From: Chromatiaceae bacterium
GTDB lineage: Bacteria > Pseudomonadota > Gammaproteobacteria > Chromatiales > Chromatiaceae
Assembly: GCA_025458165.1 (NCBI GenBank)
Contig: JALOTB010000002.1
Coordinates: 32,658-96,657 of the forward strand
Length of the DNA stretch: 64,000 bases
Direction: 5' to 3'
Shown here: positions 44,456 through 54,019 of the stretch, piece after piece
How positions within the stretch are numbered: position 1 is the stretch's first letter
Layout of the letters: every line of letters starts with the position of its first letter
Notes under the pieces: generated by a model
Told to the model about the DNA's origin: nothing
Database searches by the model: none
The model's input: only the letters and a program-made list of their open reading frames with translations
Made by a program: the position numbers and the translations under genes

Positions 44456-46057
44456 ATGAGCCAGGACCACCCCGGCACCGCGACCGTCAACCCCTGGCCT
44501 GCCGTGCTGGGGGTGATCGCCCTGGTCACCCTGTGGCGGCTCGTCCTCGCCTGGCTGCTGCCGGTGACCCAGGATGAGGCCTACTACTTCGACTGGGCGC
44601 GTAGCCTCGCCTGGGGCTACTTCGACCACCCCCCGGGGGTCGCCCTGCTTGGGGCCGGCGTGTGGCTGGCGCCCGCATCCGCGCTCGCGGCCCGGCTCGG
44701 GACCCTGGTCGCCGCTACTCTGACTCTTTTGATTCTGGCTCGCCTGTATTGGCGGAGCGGCCTGCGCCATCGCGACGACCTGCTGCTCGCCGTCGCGATC
44801 GCCTTTGCCACTGTGCCGGGCATCGCTGGGGGGCTGATCACCACCCCCGACACGGTGCTCGCCCTAGGCTGGGCGCTCGCCCTCCACGAGGCCCACGCGG
44901 CGCTCACCCAGGACCGCCGGCGCTGGCTGACCGCGGGGCTCGCGGTCGGTGCCGGGCTGCTCGGCAAGTACACCATGGCCCTGATCGGCCCGATTCTGCT
45001 CTGGGCAATCCTGCGCCGGGACCCCCGTGCCCTGCGCTCGCCCTGGCCCTGGCTGGGCGGTCTGCTCGCCCTCGCCGTCTTTCTGCCGCATCTGCTGTGG
45101 AACGCCGACCACGACTGGCTCACGCTGCGCTTCCAGCTCGGTCATGGCTTTGCCGCTGAGACCGGGGCGCTTCTCGGCGCGCCCGAGCTCCCGCCGCCGC
45201 TCGACGGGGCCTGGACGCCGACGCCGGGACCGGCCGAGCCGCCCGGGCTCGCGACCCGGGCCGGCGGGGTGCTCGCCTTCCTCGGCACCCAGGCGGGGCT
45301 CTGGGGGCTGCTCGCCCTGCCGCTGCTGGCGGCGCTACTGCCGAGACGTGCGGGCGCGCCGCGTGCTTGGGGGCGACAGGAGGGGCTGGAGCCGGCCGCG
45401 CGTAGCCTGCTTGCGGCGGCCGCCCTCTTTCCCCTCGCCTTCTTCGCCCTGGTGGCCAGCTTCAGCGACGTGGAGGCGAACTGGCCGGCGATGTATCTGA
45501 TGGCGGCGGCACCCTTCGCCGCCGTGGTGCTGGCCCCGCTCAGACGCTGGGCCTACGCGATGGCGGCGGGCAATCTCCTGGTCGTGAGCCTCTACGCCTT
45601 CCACGGGGCGACGGCCGCGTTGCCCTTGCCGGATAGCCAGCAGCGCGTGCTGCGCGAGACCCATGGCTTCGCGGAGCTGGCGGCCGAGGCGGCGAGGCTG
45701 CCCGGGCCGGTGTTCGCCGATCGGTACCAGACCGTTGCCATGCTGCGGTTCTACCAGCCGGAGATCCGCGCGACCCAGTGGCCCGGGATTAACCGACCGT
45801 CGGAGTACTTGCGCGGCGAGATCGCCCCCGCGATCGGCCTCGCGTCGCTGCGCGAGGCGGGCGGCTTCTGGCTCATCACGACCAAAGAGGATGCGCCCCG
45901 GCTGCCCGGGTTTCGGGCCAACACGCAGCGGGTGCTCCAGGACTGCCCCGGCGGTGGATTACACGACGCCGCTGAGGGGCCCAGCAGCCCCTGTGCCAAG
46001 CCGCTGCACACCTGGCGTCTGATCCGCTACATCCCCGAGTCGATGGCCGGGGGCTAG
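44456..46057 (+). CDS. GT39/ArnT-type membrane glycosyltransferase
   Basis: A polyprenyl-phosphate-sugar-dependent glycosyltransferase of 533 residues with about ten to twelve membrane helices. The catalytic acidic residues are in LLPVTQDEAYYFDWARSLAWGYFDHPPG. The helical core carries LITTPDTVLALGWALALHEAH. The C-terminal periplasmic domain ends at MAGG. Targets may be lipid A, protein or other glycans. It overlaps the convergent dsrS stop by four bases. Confidence 0.88.
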   Translation: MSQDHPGTATVNPWPAVLGVIALVTLWRLVLAWLLPVTQDEAYYFDWARSLAWGYFDHPPGVALLGAGVWLAPASALAARLGTLVAATLTLLILARLYWRSGLRHRDDLLLAVAIAFATVPGIAGGLITTPDTVLALGWALALHEAHAALTQDRRRWLTAGLAVGAGLLGKYTMALIGPILLWAILRRDPRALRSPWPWLGGLLALAVFLPHLLWNADHDWLTLRFQLGHGFAAETGALLGAPELPPPLDGAWTPTPGPAEPPGLATRAGGVLAFLGTQAGLWGLLALPLLAALLPRRAGAPRAWGRQEGLEPAARSLLAAAALFPLAFFALVASFSDVEANWPAMYLMAAAPFAAVVLAPLRRWAYAMAAGNLLVVSLYAFHGATAALPLPDSQQRVLRETHGFAELAAEAARLPGPVFADRYQTVAMLRFYQPEIRATQWPGINRPSEYLRGEIAPAIGLASLREAGGFWLITTKEDAPRLPGFRANTQRVLQDCPGGGLHDAAEGPSSPCAKPLHTWRLIRYIPESMAGG

Positions 46058-47265
46058 GGCTTGGGGGTCTGCAACCTCCCGAGCTGCTCCAGGATCGGGT
46101 CGAGGACAGGGGCGAGCTTGCGGCGCATCAGGCTGCCGGCCGTGGTCGAGTCGCGCAGCAAGGGGCGCATCACCCCATACCCCAGCCCGGAGAGGATGCG
46201 CATGGCGACCAGGTCGGCGGCAAGCCGCGGGGCACGTGCCAGACAGTCGGCAACTGCCCCCGCGGCGCGGGCCGGATCGCCATGCGCCTCGGCCTCCGCG
46301 AGCAGCACGTCGAGCGGGAGATCCGGATCCCCCTCGGGGCGTAGGGGCGAGAAGTACCCCCGCAGCAGGTCGAAGGTGTGCTGGACGACGTCTTGGCTCG
46401 GCGGCTTGGTGAGGACCGAGGTCACGGTACGCAGAAAGCTCTGCCCAGGGGCGGAGACGACCCGCAGCAGGAGGGCCGCCGGGGCAACCTGGCCCCCCTC
46501 GCTGAGGGGGCCAAGACGGGCGGCGATGGATTCGTAATCGGCCCGTGCGGCGACGGGCTCGGGTAGCGCGTCGGGCAGCGCGCGCAGGAAACCGACCAGG
46601 TAGGCCTGCTTGCGGGCGGACTTCTTCCACAGGTCGAGCCGCACCGAGTCGTCGATCAGACCGGGCTGGAGGACGAGACGGACCGATTCCATCATTTTCT
46701 CGGTCTCGGTCTCGAACGGAAGGTATTCGACCAGATAGCGGGCGAGAGCCGGGCCCATCTGCCCCCCGACGATGGCCGGATTGCCGAGCATCCGTCGGGC
46801 GTTCTCCGCGTCCTCCATCACCCACCAGGCGCGCCGCGCGAGCTCGTCGGTGAGGCCGGGGGCGCACACCGCGGCGACCACCGCCTCGGGCTCGCCGAGC
46901 ATCAGGAGCTGCTCCAGGCTCTCGTCGCGCATCTGGCCCATCCGCGTCCAGCGTCGCAGGTAGACGGGATAGCCCCCGGGTGACCCGAGGATGTGCCCCG
47001 AAATCAACTCGCGCACCAGGCGCAGGTACTGCTCCGGCCGACCGCTGGGCTTGAGCGGGACCTTGGCCTCGCCCTTCGCGGACAGCCCGTAGACGATCAT
47101 ACGCGACTCGTCGATGCGGATGGCCTGGGGCTTGTTCGCGAGCAGGACGTTGAGTCGAAAGCTGTCTTCGCTGGTGAGCTCCATGATTCCAGGCGGGACA
47201 TACGGGGTGAAGCAACGATAGTTAGCGAGACGCTGATTATCGGTCATCCTGGCGAGAACCAGCAT
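46054..47265 (-). CDS. dsrS: DsrS, last gene of the dsr operon
   Basis: A cytosolic protein of 403 residues with mostly helical content. It matches the size and position of DsrS in Allochromatium, where it follows dsrR; its role appears to be post-transcriptional effect on dsr expression rather than catalysis. No metal or cofactor motif is visible. The start may be 47265 or the second ATG at 47247; neither has a strong ribosome binding site. A 28-base palindrome lies 34 bases upstream. Confidence 0.85.
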   Translation of the reverse strand: MLVLARMTDNQRLANYRCFTPYVPPGIMELTSEDSFRLNVLLANKPQAIRIDESRMIVYGLSAKGEAKVPLKPSGRPEQYLRLVRELISGHILGSPGGYPVYLRRWTRMGQMRDESLEQLLMLGEPEAVVAAVCAPGLTDELARRAWWVMEDAENARRMLGNPAIVGGQMGPALARYLVEYLPFETETEKMMESVRLVLQPGLIDDSVRLDLWKKSARKQAYLVGFLRALPDALPEPVAARADYESIAARLGPLSEGGQVAPAALLLRVVSAPGQSFLRTVTSVLTKPPSQDVVQHTFDLLRGYFSPLRPEGDPDLPLDVLLAEAEAHGDPARAAGAVADCLARAPRLAADLVAMRILSGLGYGVMRPLLRDSTTAGSLMRRKLAPVLDPILEQLGRLQTPKP

Positions 47266-47298
47266 GCGGCCTGAGGGGCGCGACTCTCGGACCGCTTC

Positions 47299-47326
47299 GT
47301 TTTCAAGCGCTTAAGCCCTTGAAAAC
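47299..47326. repeat. 28-base near-perfect palindrome before dsrS
   Basis: Arms GTTTTCAAG and CTTGAAAAC flank a centre that is itself palindromic around GCTTAAGC, so 13 of 14 base pairs match. It is AT-rich in an otherwise GC-rich gap of 250 bases between dsrR and dsrS. It could be an operator or an RNA hairpin; there is no T-run to make it a terminator. Confidence 0.85.
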
Positions 47327-47515
47327 GGCCTTCCATGCCGGTGCCGCGGGAAACGTTGAATGGATCAGCGTTTCCCTAGCGCGGACGGGTGCTCGAAACC
47401 CCGGCGCTCGATGGCGTGGGCCGCGATGGCGGCCCATCGCTGCCGACCGACCGCGGTGGCTCGCGACCGTCCCGGCCGTCGACCCCGCGCGCGTGGCCGG
47501 ACCGCCACGCCAGGC

Positions 47516-47830
47516 TCAGTCGCCGGTCGGCGGTGAGTAGTTGGCGTCCTTGGGGTTCAGGAAGATGAAGTGGTGCTGCCCAGGCTCGATCTCGACGTAA
47601 TCCATGGTCGCACTGTCGAGCAGCGGGACGTACTCGGGGGCCATGACGATGTCGACCCCGGCCGAGCTCATCCGAATGTCCTCTTCGCTGGCGTCGTCGA
47701 ACCCCATACGGTAGGCGATCGAGCCGTCTGGATTCTGCAGCGCCGCCAGGCGCAGGGCCAGGCCTTCGGTGCCGCCCTGGCGGGCAGCCCGCAAGACCTG
47801 CTCCGCAGCGGCTTCGGTGACTTTGAACAT
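47516..47830 (-). CDS. dsrR: DsrR, cysteine-free A-type scaffold-like protein
   Basis: A 104-residue protein with the IscA/ErpA fold (EAAAEQVLRAARQGGTEGLALRLA, IEPGQHHFIFLNPKDANY). None of the three cluster-binding Cys of A-type scaffolds is present; it has no Cys at all, as in Allochromatium DsrR. That protein is needed for normal dsr expression after transcription, so a regulatory role is likely. AAGGAAGG precedes the ATG. Confidence 0.92.
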   Translation of the reverse strand: MFKVTEAAAEQVLRAARQGGTEGLALRLAALQNPDGSIAYRMGFDDASEEDIRMSSAGVDIVMAPEYVPLLDSATMDYVEIEPGQHHFIFLNPKDANYSPPTGD

Positions 47831-47996
47831 CTTATCCTTCCTTCTCTCGTCCGCATCTCGTCATGCGCTAGTGTAACGCTTCGCCGCCCCCACCAGGGCG
47901 CGGCTCGTCCGGGCCCGGCGGTCGGCCGAGGGCCGGCCCCTTCTCCGTCCACATCATGTTGTTGGTTCAGCCCAGTTCAACCGCCTGCGGCATGCC

Positions 47997-49373
47997 TCAC
48001 CGGCGGCAGGTGCGCACGTGGGCGACGAAGCGCCGCGCCCAGGCGACCCCGCCGACGTCACGCAGGTGGCTGTAGGACGCGAGAAGGTTGCGATGGACGA
48101 CCCCGTCGTGGGTGCCGTCGACGCCAGTCCCGCGCAGCACGCGGTAACCGTAGCGCCAGCCGGGGTCTGGCGCGACTACGGCCGAGTGGTGGAACTCGTG
48201 GGCCGCGACCTCGCTGGCCGCGCCGCCGACGGCTGGCCATGGAAAGTCCGGCGTCTGCGCAAGTCGCACGTAGCCGCGACCCTGCGGCCGCTCGTGCATG
48301 GCGACATCCGCACGCAGGACCCCACACATCGCGCGCCGCTCCTCACCCCAGCGCAGCTCGCGGCAGAGGTACATGAGCCCGCCGCACTCGGCGTAAACCG
48401 GGCCGCCCGATTCGATGAAGTCGCGCACCGCCTCACGCATACCGCGATTGGCCTCCAGCTCGCGCATGCGGTACTCGGGAAATCCCCCACCGATGAACAG
48501 GGCATCCGCATGGGGCAGCTCAGGGTCGTGTACCGGGCTGAAGGGGATCAGCTCGGCTCCCGCCCGGCGGAGCGCCATGAGGTCGTCCGCGTAGTAGAAG
48601 CCAAAGGCGTCGTCGCGGGCGATGGCGATCCGCACCGCTGGACCCTCCGCACGTTGCCCGGCGGCGCGACCGCCGATCGGAGGGCTGGGGGTCGCCGACT
48701 CGGCCAGCTCGCGGACGCGGTCCACGTCCACCTGGGCCGCGACCCGCGCGCGAATGCGCTCGATCTGGGCTTCCGCCTCCTGCGCCTCGTTGCTCGGCAT
48801 CAGCCCGAGATGGCGCTCGCTGATGGCGATCTCGCCGTCGCGATAGACCGCGCCGAGGACCGGGATGTCCGTGTAGTGCTCCATCACCTGACGCAGGTTG
48901 CCCTCGTGGCGAGGACCGCCGACCTTGTTGAGAATCACCCCGGCGATATGCAGGTCGGGATCGAACGCCTGATAGCCGAGTAGCATCGGCGCAATCCCGC
49001 GGCCCATGCCCTGGGCATCCACGACGAGGACGATCGGCGCGCCGAGGAGCTTGGCGAGCTCGGCGTTGCTATTGGTGCCGGCCAGATCCACCGAATCGAA
49101 CAGGCCAACATTGCCCTCGATCAGGCCAAGGCCCGCCCCGGCCAAGGTCTCGGCGAACAGCCCCCGAATCTCCTCGCGGGCCATGGTGTGAAAATCGAGG
49201 TTGAGGCAGTCGCGGCCGGCGGCCTTCGCGAGCCAGAGGGGGTCGATGTAGTCGGGTCCCTTCTTGAACGGTTGTACCTGCACCCCGCGCCGGTCGAGCT
49301 CGCGACAAAGCCCGATGCTGATCGTGGTCTTACCCGAGGACTTGTGGGCGGCGGAGAGATAGAGGTGGGCCAT
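47997..49373 (-). CDS. dsrN: DsrN, siroheme amide synthase (CobB/CbiA-like)
   Basis: Glutamine-dependent amidotransferase that makes siro(heme) amide for sulfite reductase, 458 residues. The N-terminal P-loop domain has SAAHKSSGKTTISIGLC; the C-terminal class I glutaminase-like domain has the nucleophile Cys in YAECGGLMYLCREL and EFHHSAV. The ATG at 49373 gives the family N-terminus MAHLYLSAAHKSSGKT; an ATG at 49412 is unlikely. It lies 77 bases after dsrP. Confidence 0.94.
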   Translation of the reverse strand: MAHLYLSAAHKSSGKTTISIGLCRELDRRGVQVQPFKKGPDYIDPLWLAKAAGRDCLNLDFHTMAREEIRGLFAETLAGAGLGLIEGNVGLFDSVDLAGTNSNAELAKLLGAPIVLVVDAQGMGRGIAPMLLGYQAFDPDLHIAGVILNKVGGPRHEGNLRQVMEHYTDIPVLGAVYRDGEIAISERHLGLMPSNEAQEAEAQIERIRARVAAQVDVDRVRELAESATPSPPIGGRAAGQRAEGPAVRIAIARDDAFGFYYADDLMALRRAGAELIPFSPVHDPELPHADALFIGGGFPEYRMRELEANRGMREAVRDFIESGGPVYAECGGLMYLCRELRWGEERRAMCGVLRADVAMHERPQGRGYVRLAQTPDFPWPAVGGAASEVAAHEFHHSAVVAPDPGWRYGYRVLRGTGVDGTHDGVVHRNLLASYSHLRDVGGVAWARRFVAHVRTCRR

Positions 49374-49450
49374 AGCGCGCGGCCGGGGGAAACAAACGAG
49401 GAGCGGCGCCATCGCGGCGCCGCCCCGAGCAAGCGCGAAGCGCCTTAGGA

Positions 49451-50677
49451 CTAAGCCGGCTCGGCCGCGGCGGCGAGGTGCGGGTCGACCACCCGGTCGT
49501 CGAGAGACTCCGGGAGGAACTGGAGCACACGGACGCCGACAGCAGTGATCAGCAGCGCGACCGCAACGCCGCCCAGCCCGAGCAGGACCTCTGGGATACT
49601 TGGCGCATACGGCGCCACCTGGCCATCCAGGAAGCCAGACTCAACCACGGTCTGCCCCGGGAACAGGGGCATCGGGAAGGCCTGACCACCGATGATCAAC
49701 ACGTACATGGCCGCAAAGCCTCCGACGATCACCATGCCGGCTGCCGCCGCGAGCCAGGTACGGTCCTGACCGAGCACGGGATGGGCGAAGATCCCCAAGG
49801 GCGCGAGGCTGCCGATCAGTATCCAGCCGAGCCAGAACGCCAGGGTGTAGGACCCGCCACTGAGCAGATAGAACGACACCAGGTCGTAATGGCGCGCGCC
49901 ATACAGCTTGGTCAGTAGATACGCGAGCAGGATCAGGAGCACACCCCCGACGAAGACGGCGAGCAGGTTCCGCAGCCGGAGCAGCAGGGCGTTACCCAGC
50001 GGCCGACCATCCTGGGTGTAGGCGAACATCACGACGAGCATAAAAATCGCGAGTCCGAAGGCGAACGACATGGCGATGAAGAGCGGCGCCAAGACCGCGG
50101 TGTCGTACGCCTGGCGCGCGACCAGGAAGCCGAAGATCGAGCCGGTACCAGTCGTAAGCAGGAGACGCCAGACGAAGGCGACGAATCCGACCTGTTTGGT
50201 GTAGACGTTTCCCTTGCGCTCGGCCATGGTCCAGAGATACCCGATCACAATGACCATGAAGCCGGTATAAAGGAAGATGTTCCACGCGAAGATCGAGCGG
50301 AAATTGTAGTGGGTCATGGCCACGATCAACCGCTCGGGGCGGCCGAGATCGAGCACCAGCACCAACAGACCGCCCATCAGCAACGCGACTGCGAGCAGAC
50401 CCGAGAGCCGCGCGAGCGGTTTGTAGAGTGTCTTGCCGAATACACTTGCGATGGACGCCACGTTGAGCGCGCCCGAGGCCGCAACGATGAGGAAGACCGC
50501 GAAGATGTGCGGTGTGCCCCAAACGACGTGGTTGGTCATCCCCGTGACCCAGTGCCCCTCGTGCTCCATGTAGGCGAAGGCAAGGCCGCCGAGCCCGGCC
50601 ACCGCGGCGAGGATGGCGAGGAGCCCCCAATAGCGCTGCGGCGCGAGCTGCCACTCCCGATAGACGATGCGTTTCAT
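49451..50677 (-). CDS. dsrP: DsrP, NrfD-type membrane subunit
   Basis: Quinone-interacting membrane protein of the DsrMKJOP complex, 408 residues with about ten hydrophobic helices. The NrfD/PsrC signature is seen in WGTPHIFAVFLIVAASGALNVASIASVFGK, YNFRSIFAWNIFLYTGF and the late PFLFPGQ-type segment. It contains no Cys cluster. It follows dsrO by 19 bases. Confidence 0.95.
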   Translation of the reverse strand: MKRIVYREWQLAPQRYWGLLAILAAVAGLGGLAFAYMEHEGHWVTGMTNHVVWGTPHIFAVFLIVAASGALNVASIASVFGKTLYKPLARLSGLLAVALLMGGLLVLVLDLGRPERLIVAMTHYNFRSIFAWNIFLYTGFMVIVIGYLWTMAERKGNVYTKQVGFVAFVWRLLLTTGTGSIFGFLVARQAYDTAVLAPLFIAMSFAFGLAIFMLVVMFAYTQDGRPLGNALLLRLRNLLAVFVGGVLLILLAYLLTKLYGARHYDLVSFYLLSGGSYTLAFWLGWILIGSLAPLGIFAHPVLGQDRTWLAAAAGMVIVGGFAAMYVLIIGGQAFPMPLFPGQTVVESGFLDGQVAPYAPSIPEVLLGLGGVAVALLITAVGVRVLQFLPESLDDRVVDPHLAAAAEPA

Positions 50678-50696
50678 GACGACGGCTCCGGCGGGG

Positions 50697-51464
50697 TCAG
50701 ATGTTGGAGTAACGCACGCCCGTATTCAGGGCGAGGTCCTCACGGATCTGACGGCTTGCGATCGCGGTCAGCATCTGGCTGATGTGACTCGCGGGGTCCT
50801 TAAGGTCACCGAACAGGATGGCCTGATGCCCCTCGCGTGCGCAGGCGTCGACGCAGGCCGTCGACTCTTGCCCGTTGTCGCGGCGGTGGACGCAGAGGTT
50901 GCAGCTCTCGACACACCCCTTTCCGCGGGGTGCCCGCGTGAGCTGGGCCGTAACCTTCTCATGAATGAAGGAACGCGCCTTGTAGGGGCAGGCCATCATG
51001 CAGTACCGGCAGCCGATGCAGGTATGGCGGTCGACCATCACGATCCCGTCGGCCCGCTTGAACGACGCCCCGGTGGGGCAGACGTCGACGCAGGGGGGGC
51101 GCTCGCAATGCTGGCACATCAGGGGCAGGTTGGTGATACGCCCGGTCTGGTTGTCCTGCAGCTTCGCCTTGCGGATCCACACCGAGCGCTGCTGCGCCCA
51201 CTTGGCCTCGCTCTGGCCCTCTGGCTTCACCTGGAGGTTGAGCCCATTCTCTTCGTCACAGGCGGTTACGCAGGCCGTGCACCCGTCCGCGCACTTCGCC
51301 GTATCGATCAGGAGCCCCCAGCGAACGTCGCTGGTGACCGGCGCGGAGCGAGGCGCGGCCCCGGCGACGGTGTGTAGCAGCACCCCAGGCGCAACAGCGA
51401 GGCCGGCCGCGGCGCCAAGGAAGGCGCGGCGGTTGCGGTCGATCGTGTCTCTGGCTTCGGTCAT
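50697..51464 (-). CDS. dsrO: DsrO, periplasmic iron-sulfur protein
   Basis: Tat-exported ferredoxin-like protein of DsrMKJOP, 255 residues. The twin-arginine signal is RNRRAFLGAAAGLAVAPG. Four [4Fe-4S] motifs can be followed: CADGCTACVTAC, CQHCERPPCVDVCPTGA, CIGCRYCMMACPYKA and CNLCVHRRDNGQESTACVDAC. It overlaps dsrJ by four bases. Confidence 0.95.
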   Translation of the reverse strand: MTEARDTIDRNRRAFLGAAAGLAVAPGVLLHTVAGAAPRSAPVTSDVRWGLLIDTAKCADGCTACVTACDEENGLNLQVKPEGQSEAKWAQQRSVWIRKAKLQDNQTGRITNLPLMCQHCERPPCVDVCPTGASFKRADGIVMVDRHTCIGCRYCMMACPYKARSFIHEKVTAQLTRAPRGKGCVESCNLCVHRRDNGQESTACVDACAREGHQAILFGDLKDPASHISQMLTAIASRQIREDLALNTGVRYSNI

Positions 51465-51949
51465 TGTGGGTAGCCCTCCCCGCTCCTCTGGCCAGTGAAG
51501 GCAACGCCAGCGCCGCGGGGCGACGCCGCGAGCGGACTCCGGGATGGGCTGCCCTGTCCTTGCTCACCCTGCGACGGGACGGTGGCATGACAGTCGAAGC
51601 AGTTCATCCCGACCGCCGCGAAGGCATGGCACGCCTGGCAGAACTGACCCTTCCGATCGACCGGTACGACCCCGCCCGCGGGGTCGCCGCTGGCGTGGCA
51701 CTCGACGCAGCCGGCGAGGCTGTGCTTGGTCGAGCGAATGCCGTTGTGGACGGTCTCATCGCGCTGGTGCTTGATCACCTCCATGTGGTTGCGACGCATG
51801 AAGTCGGTCTGCTCCACGCAGCTATCGAGCGTAGCAGCCTGTGACCCCGGCACCACGTAGGAGCCGCCAGCGGCCTGCGCGGCCAGGGCGACGAGCGCCC
51901 CGGCCAGGCCGACGGAGAGGAGGCTGCCTAATACAACGGCCTTAGCCAT
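51461..51949 (-). CDS. dsrJ: DsrJ, periplasmic triheme cytochrome c
   Basis: Membrane-anchored triheme cytochrome of DsrMKJOP, 162 residues. The three heme motifs are CVECH, CQACH and CFDCH. An uncleaved signal anchor comes first. Cys44, in TLDSCVEQ, corresponds to the unusual Cys axial ligand known from Allochromatium DsrJ. The second ATG (51949) has GGGAG at good spacing; the one at 51955 is too close. The tail after the last heme is Ser/Gly/Gln-rich and longer than I expect. Confidence 0.94.
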   Translation of the reverse strand: MAKAVVLGSLLSVGLAGALVALAAQAAGGSYVVPGSQAATLDSCVEQTDFMRRNHMEVIKHQRDETVHNGIRSTKHSLAGCVECHASGDPAGGVVPVDRKGQFCQACHAFAAVGMNCFDCHATVPSQGEQGQGSPSRSPLAASPRGAGVAFTGQRSGEGYPQ

Positions 51950-51966
51950 CGGCATCTCCCAACGGT

Positions 51967-53928
51967 TTACTCACCCAGACCCATCTTGATGTAGCCGGTC
52001 GGGCAGACATCGGCGCAGATGTGGCAACCGATGCACTTGGCGTAGTCGGTGGCCACGTAGCGCCCGGTCGTCGTGTGCTTCTTGTCGACGCGGTAGACGG
52101 CCGTCTGCGGACAGAAAATCACGCAGTTGTCGCACTCGAAGCACATGCCGCAGCTCATGCAGCGCTTGCCCTCATCGATCGCCTCGGCCTCGGTAAGGCC
52201 GATGACGCGCTCCTTGAAATGGCCCAGCACCTCGTCGGAGGTCGGCACCTCTTCCTTGCGCAGGTTACGCGCGTGGAACTTGAAGTGGCCGAGGAAGAGC
52301 TCGTCGGCCGGGATGACCTCGGCGCCGGACCGATCCTCGTAGTTGTGGATCGCCCAGTTGCCATCAGAGGTCCCCCGCAGGTCGCCGAGCTTCTCGACCA
52401 CGAACGCCTCAGGCGCCAGGTTCGCCTCTTCCATCTTCTTCAGCAGGTCGAAGTGGTGCACATCGACCTTCGGACGGCGGCGGTGCTCGGCCTGCTTAAG
52501 GTACTCGTCGATCGACTCCGCCGCGATCCAAGCTTGGCCGATGGCTGTCGTCAGCAGGTGCGGGCGAATAATGTCCCCGGCGACAAAGTGCCCGGGCCGG
52601 TCTGGCATCTGGTAGAACTTGTCGGCGTTCATCAGGCCGCGGCCGTTGTCGAGGGCCTCCAGCCCGGTGAGATCGCCACCCTGGCCGATCGCCGCGACGA
52701 CGAGGTCGGCCTCGAGCACCCGCTCGGTCCCTTCGACGGGGACGGGGCGGCCTTCCGTCATGGTGCAGTCGGCCACCTTGAGACCGGTGGCACGCCCGTC
52801 GGCGCCCTTGATGACCTCCAGTGGCATCACGCCGTCGAGGATGGTGACGCCCTCGGTCAACGCGTCGTGAACCTCGTGCTCGGCCGCCATCATCTTGTCG
52901 CGGGTAAACAGCGAGGTCAGGGTCACGTCAGCACCCTGGGCCGCGGCAGTGACCGCGGAGTCGTGTGCGACGTAGCCGTCGTGAATGATCGTCTCCGGGA
53001 GGTCGTTGGGCTTAGCGTGCTGGATGTGGCCCAGTCGACGCGCGACCGACACGACGTCGATGGAGGTGTCGCCGCCGCCCACGCACACCACCTTCTGCGC
53101 CGTGACCTTCATGCGGCCCTCGTTGAAGGCCTTGAGGAAGGCGACACCCGAGACGCAGTTGGGGGTGCCGGCCCAACCCGGGACGGGAAGCCCGCGCCCG
53201 CTCTGACAGCCGATCGCCCAGAGCACTGCGTCGAACTCGCTCTCTAGCTGCTCAATGGTGATGTCGACACCGACGCGGGTGTTAAACCGGCACTCGACCT
53301 GGCCCATATCGAGGATGCGATGGATCTCCGAATCGAGCTTGTCGCGCGGAACACGGTAGCCAGGAATGCCGTAGCGGAACATCCCGCCGAGGTCGCTGTT
53401 GGCCTCGAAGATGGTGCACGCATGGCCCTTGCGCCGGAGCTGGTAGGCCGCCGCAAGCCCCGCAGGGCCGCCGCCGATGATGGCGACCTTGCGTCCTGTA
53501 TCGGCACCCGCGGCGAATTTGTAGCCGTTTTCGATCGCGGTGTCGCCGATGTACTGCTCGACCGCGTTGATACCGACGAAGTCTTCCAGCTCGTTGCGGT
53601 TGCAGCCGTCCTGGCAGGGCGCCGGACAGACACGGCCCATCATGGACGGGAAGGGATTGGCGTCGGTGGAGCGGCGGAAAGCGTACTCGCGCCAGTCCAT
53701 CCCCGGTGGCGGCAGCTCCTGCTGGCGCACGATCGCGAGCCAGCCGCGGATGTCCTCGCCCGACGGGCAGCTACCCTGGCAAGGCGGTGTCTTGTGGACG
53801 TACGTCGGACACTTGTGAGAGGTGTCCTGAACGAAGATCTTCTCGGTCAGCTTGTCCCAGGTGTGGTCGCCGTCCTTGAAACGGCGCCAGGAAAGTTGGG
53901 TCTTCATGTCGTCGCTGGTGGTCGCCAT
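51967..53928 (-). CDS. dsrL: DsrL, NAD(P)H:acceptor oxidoreductase
   Basis: Iron-sulfur flavoprotein of 653 residues. It transfers electrons between sulfite reductase and NAD(P) in reverse-acting Dsr systems. The N-terminal Cys-rich segment (CPTYVHKTPPCQGSCP) binds Fe-S, the FAD site is GGGPAGLAAAYQLRRKG, the NAD(P) site GGGDTSIDV, and the C-terminus has a ferredoxin domain (CMSCGMCFECDNCVIFCP and CIGCHICADVCPTGY). Upstream of dsrJ by 18 bases. Confidence 0.95.
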   Translation of the reverse strand: MATTSDDMKTQLSWRRFKDGDHTWDKLTEKIFVQDTSHKCPTYVHKTPPCQGSCPSGEDIRGWLAIVRQQELPPPGMDWREYAFRRSTDANPFPSMMGRVCPAPCQDGCNRNELEDFVGINAVEQYIGDTAIENGYKFAAGADTGRKVAIIGGGPAGLAAAYQLRRKGHACTIFEANSDLGGMFRYGIPGYRVPRDKLDSEIHRILDMGQVECRFNTRVGVDITIEQLESEFDAVLWAIGCQSGRGLPVPGWAGTPNCVSGVAFLKAFNEGRMKVTAQKVVCVGGGDTSIDVVSVARRLGHIQHAKPNDLPETIIHDGYVAHDSAVTAAAQGADVTLTSLFTRDKMMAAEHEVHDALTEGVTILDGVMPLEVIKGADGRATGLKVADCTMTEGRPVPVEGTERVLEADLVVAAIGQGGDLTGLEALDNGRGLMNADKFYQMPDRPGHFVAGDIIRPHLLTTAIGQAWIAAESIDEYLKQAEHRRRPKVDVHHFDLLKKMEEANLAPEAFVVEKLGDLRGTSDGNWAIHNYEDRSGAEVIPADELFLGHFKFHARNLRKEEVPTSDEVLGHFKERVIGLTEAEAIDEGKRCMSCGMCFECDNCVIFCPQTAVYRVDKKHTTTGRYVATDYAKCIGCHICADVCPTGYIKMGLGE

Positions 53929-54019
53929 CGATCACTCTCCTTACCGTTGAAACCCTAGAGTCTGAATTCGGTGTCTTGACCGCCGCCCCGGATCGAACGG
54001 GCCCGGCGCGTGCTCGACG

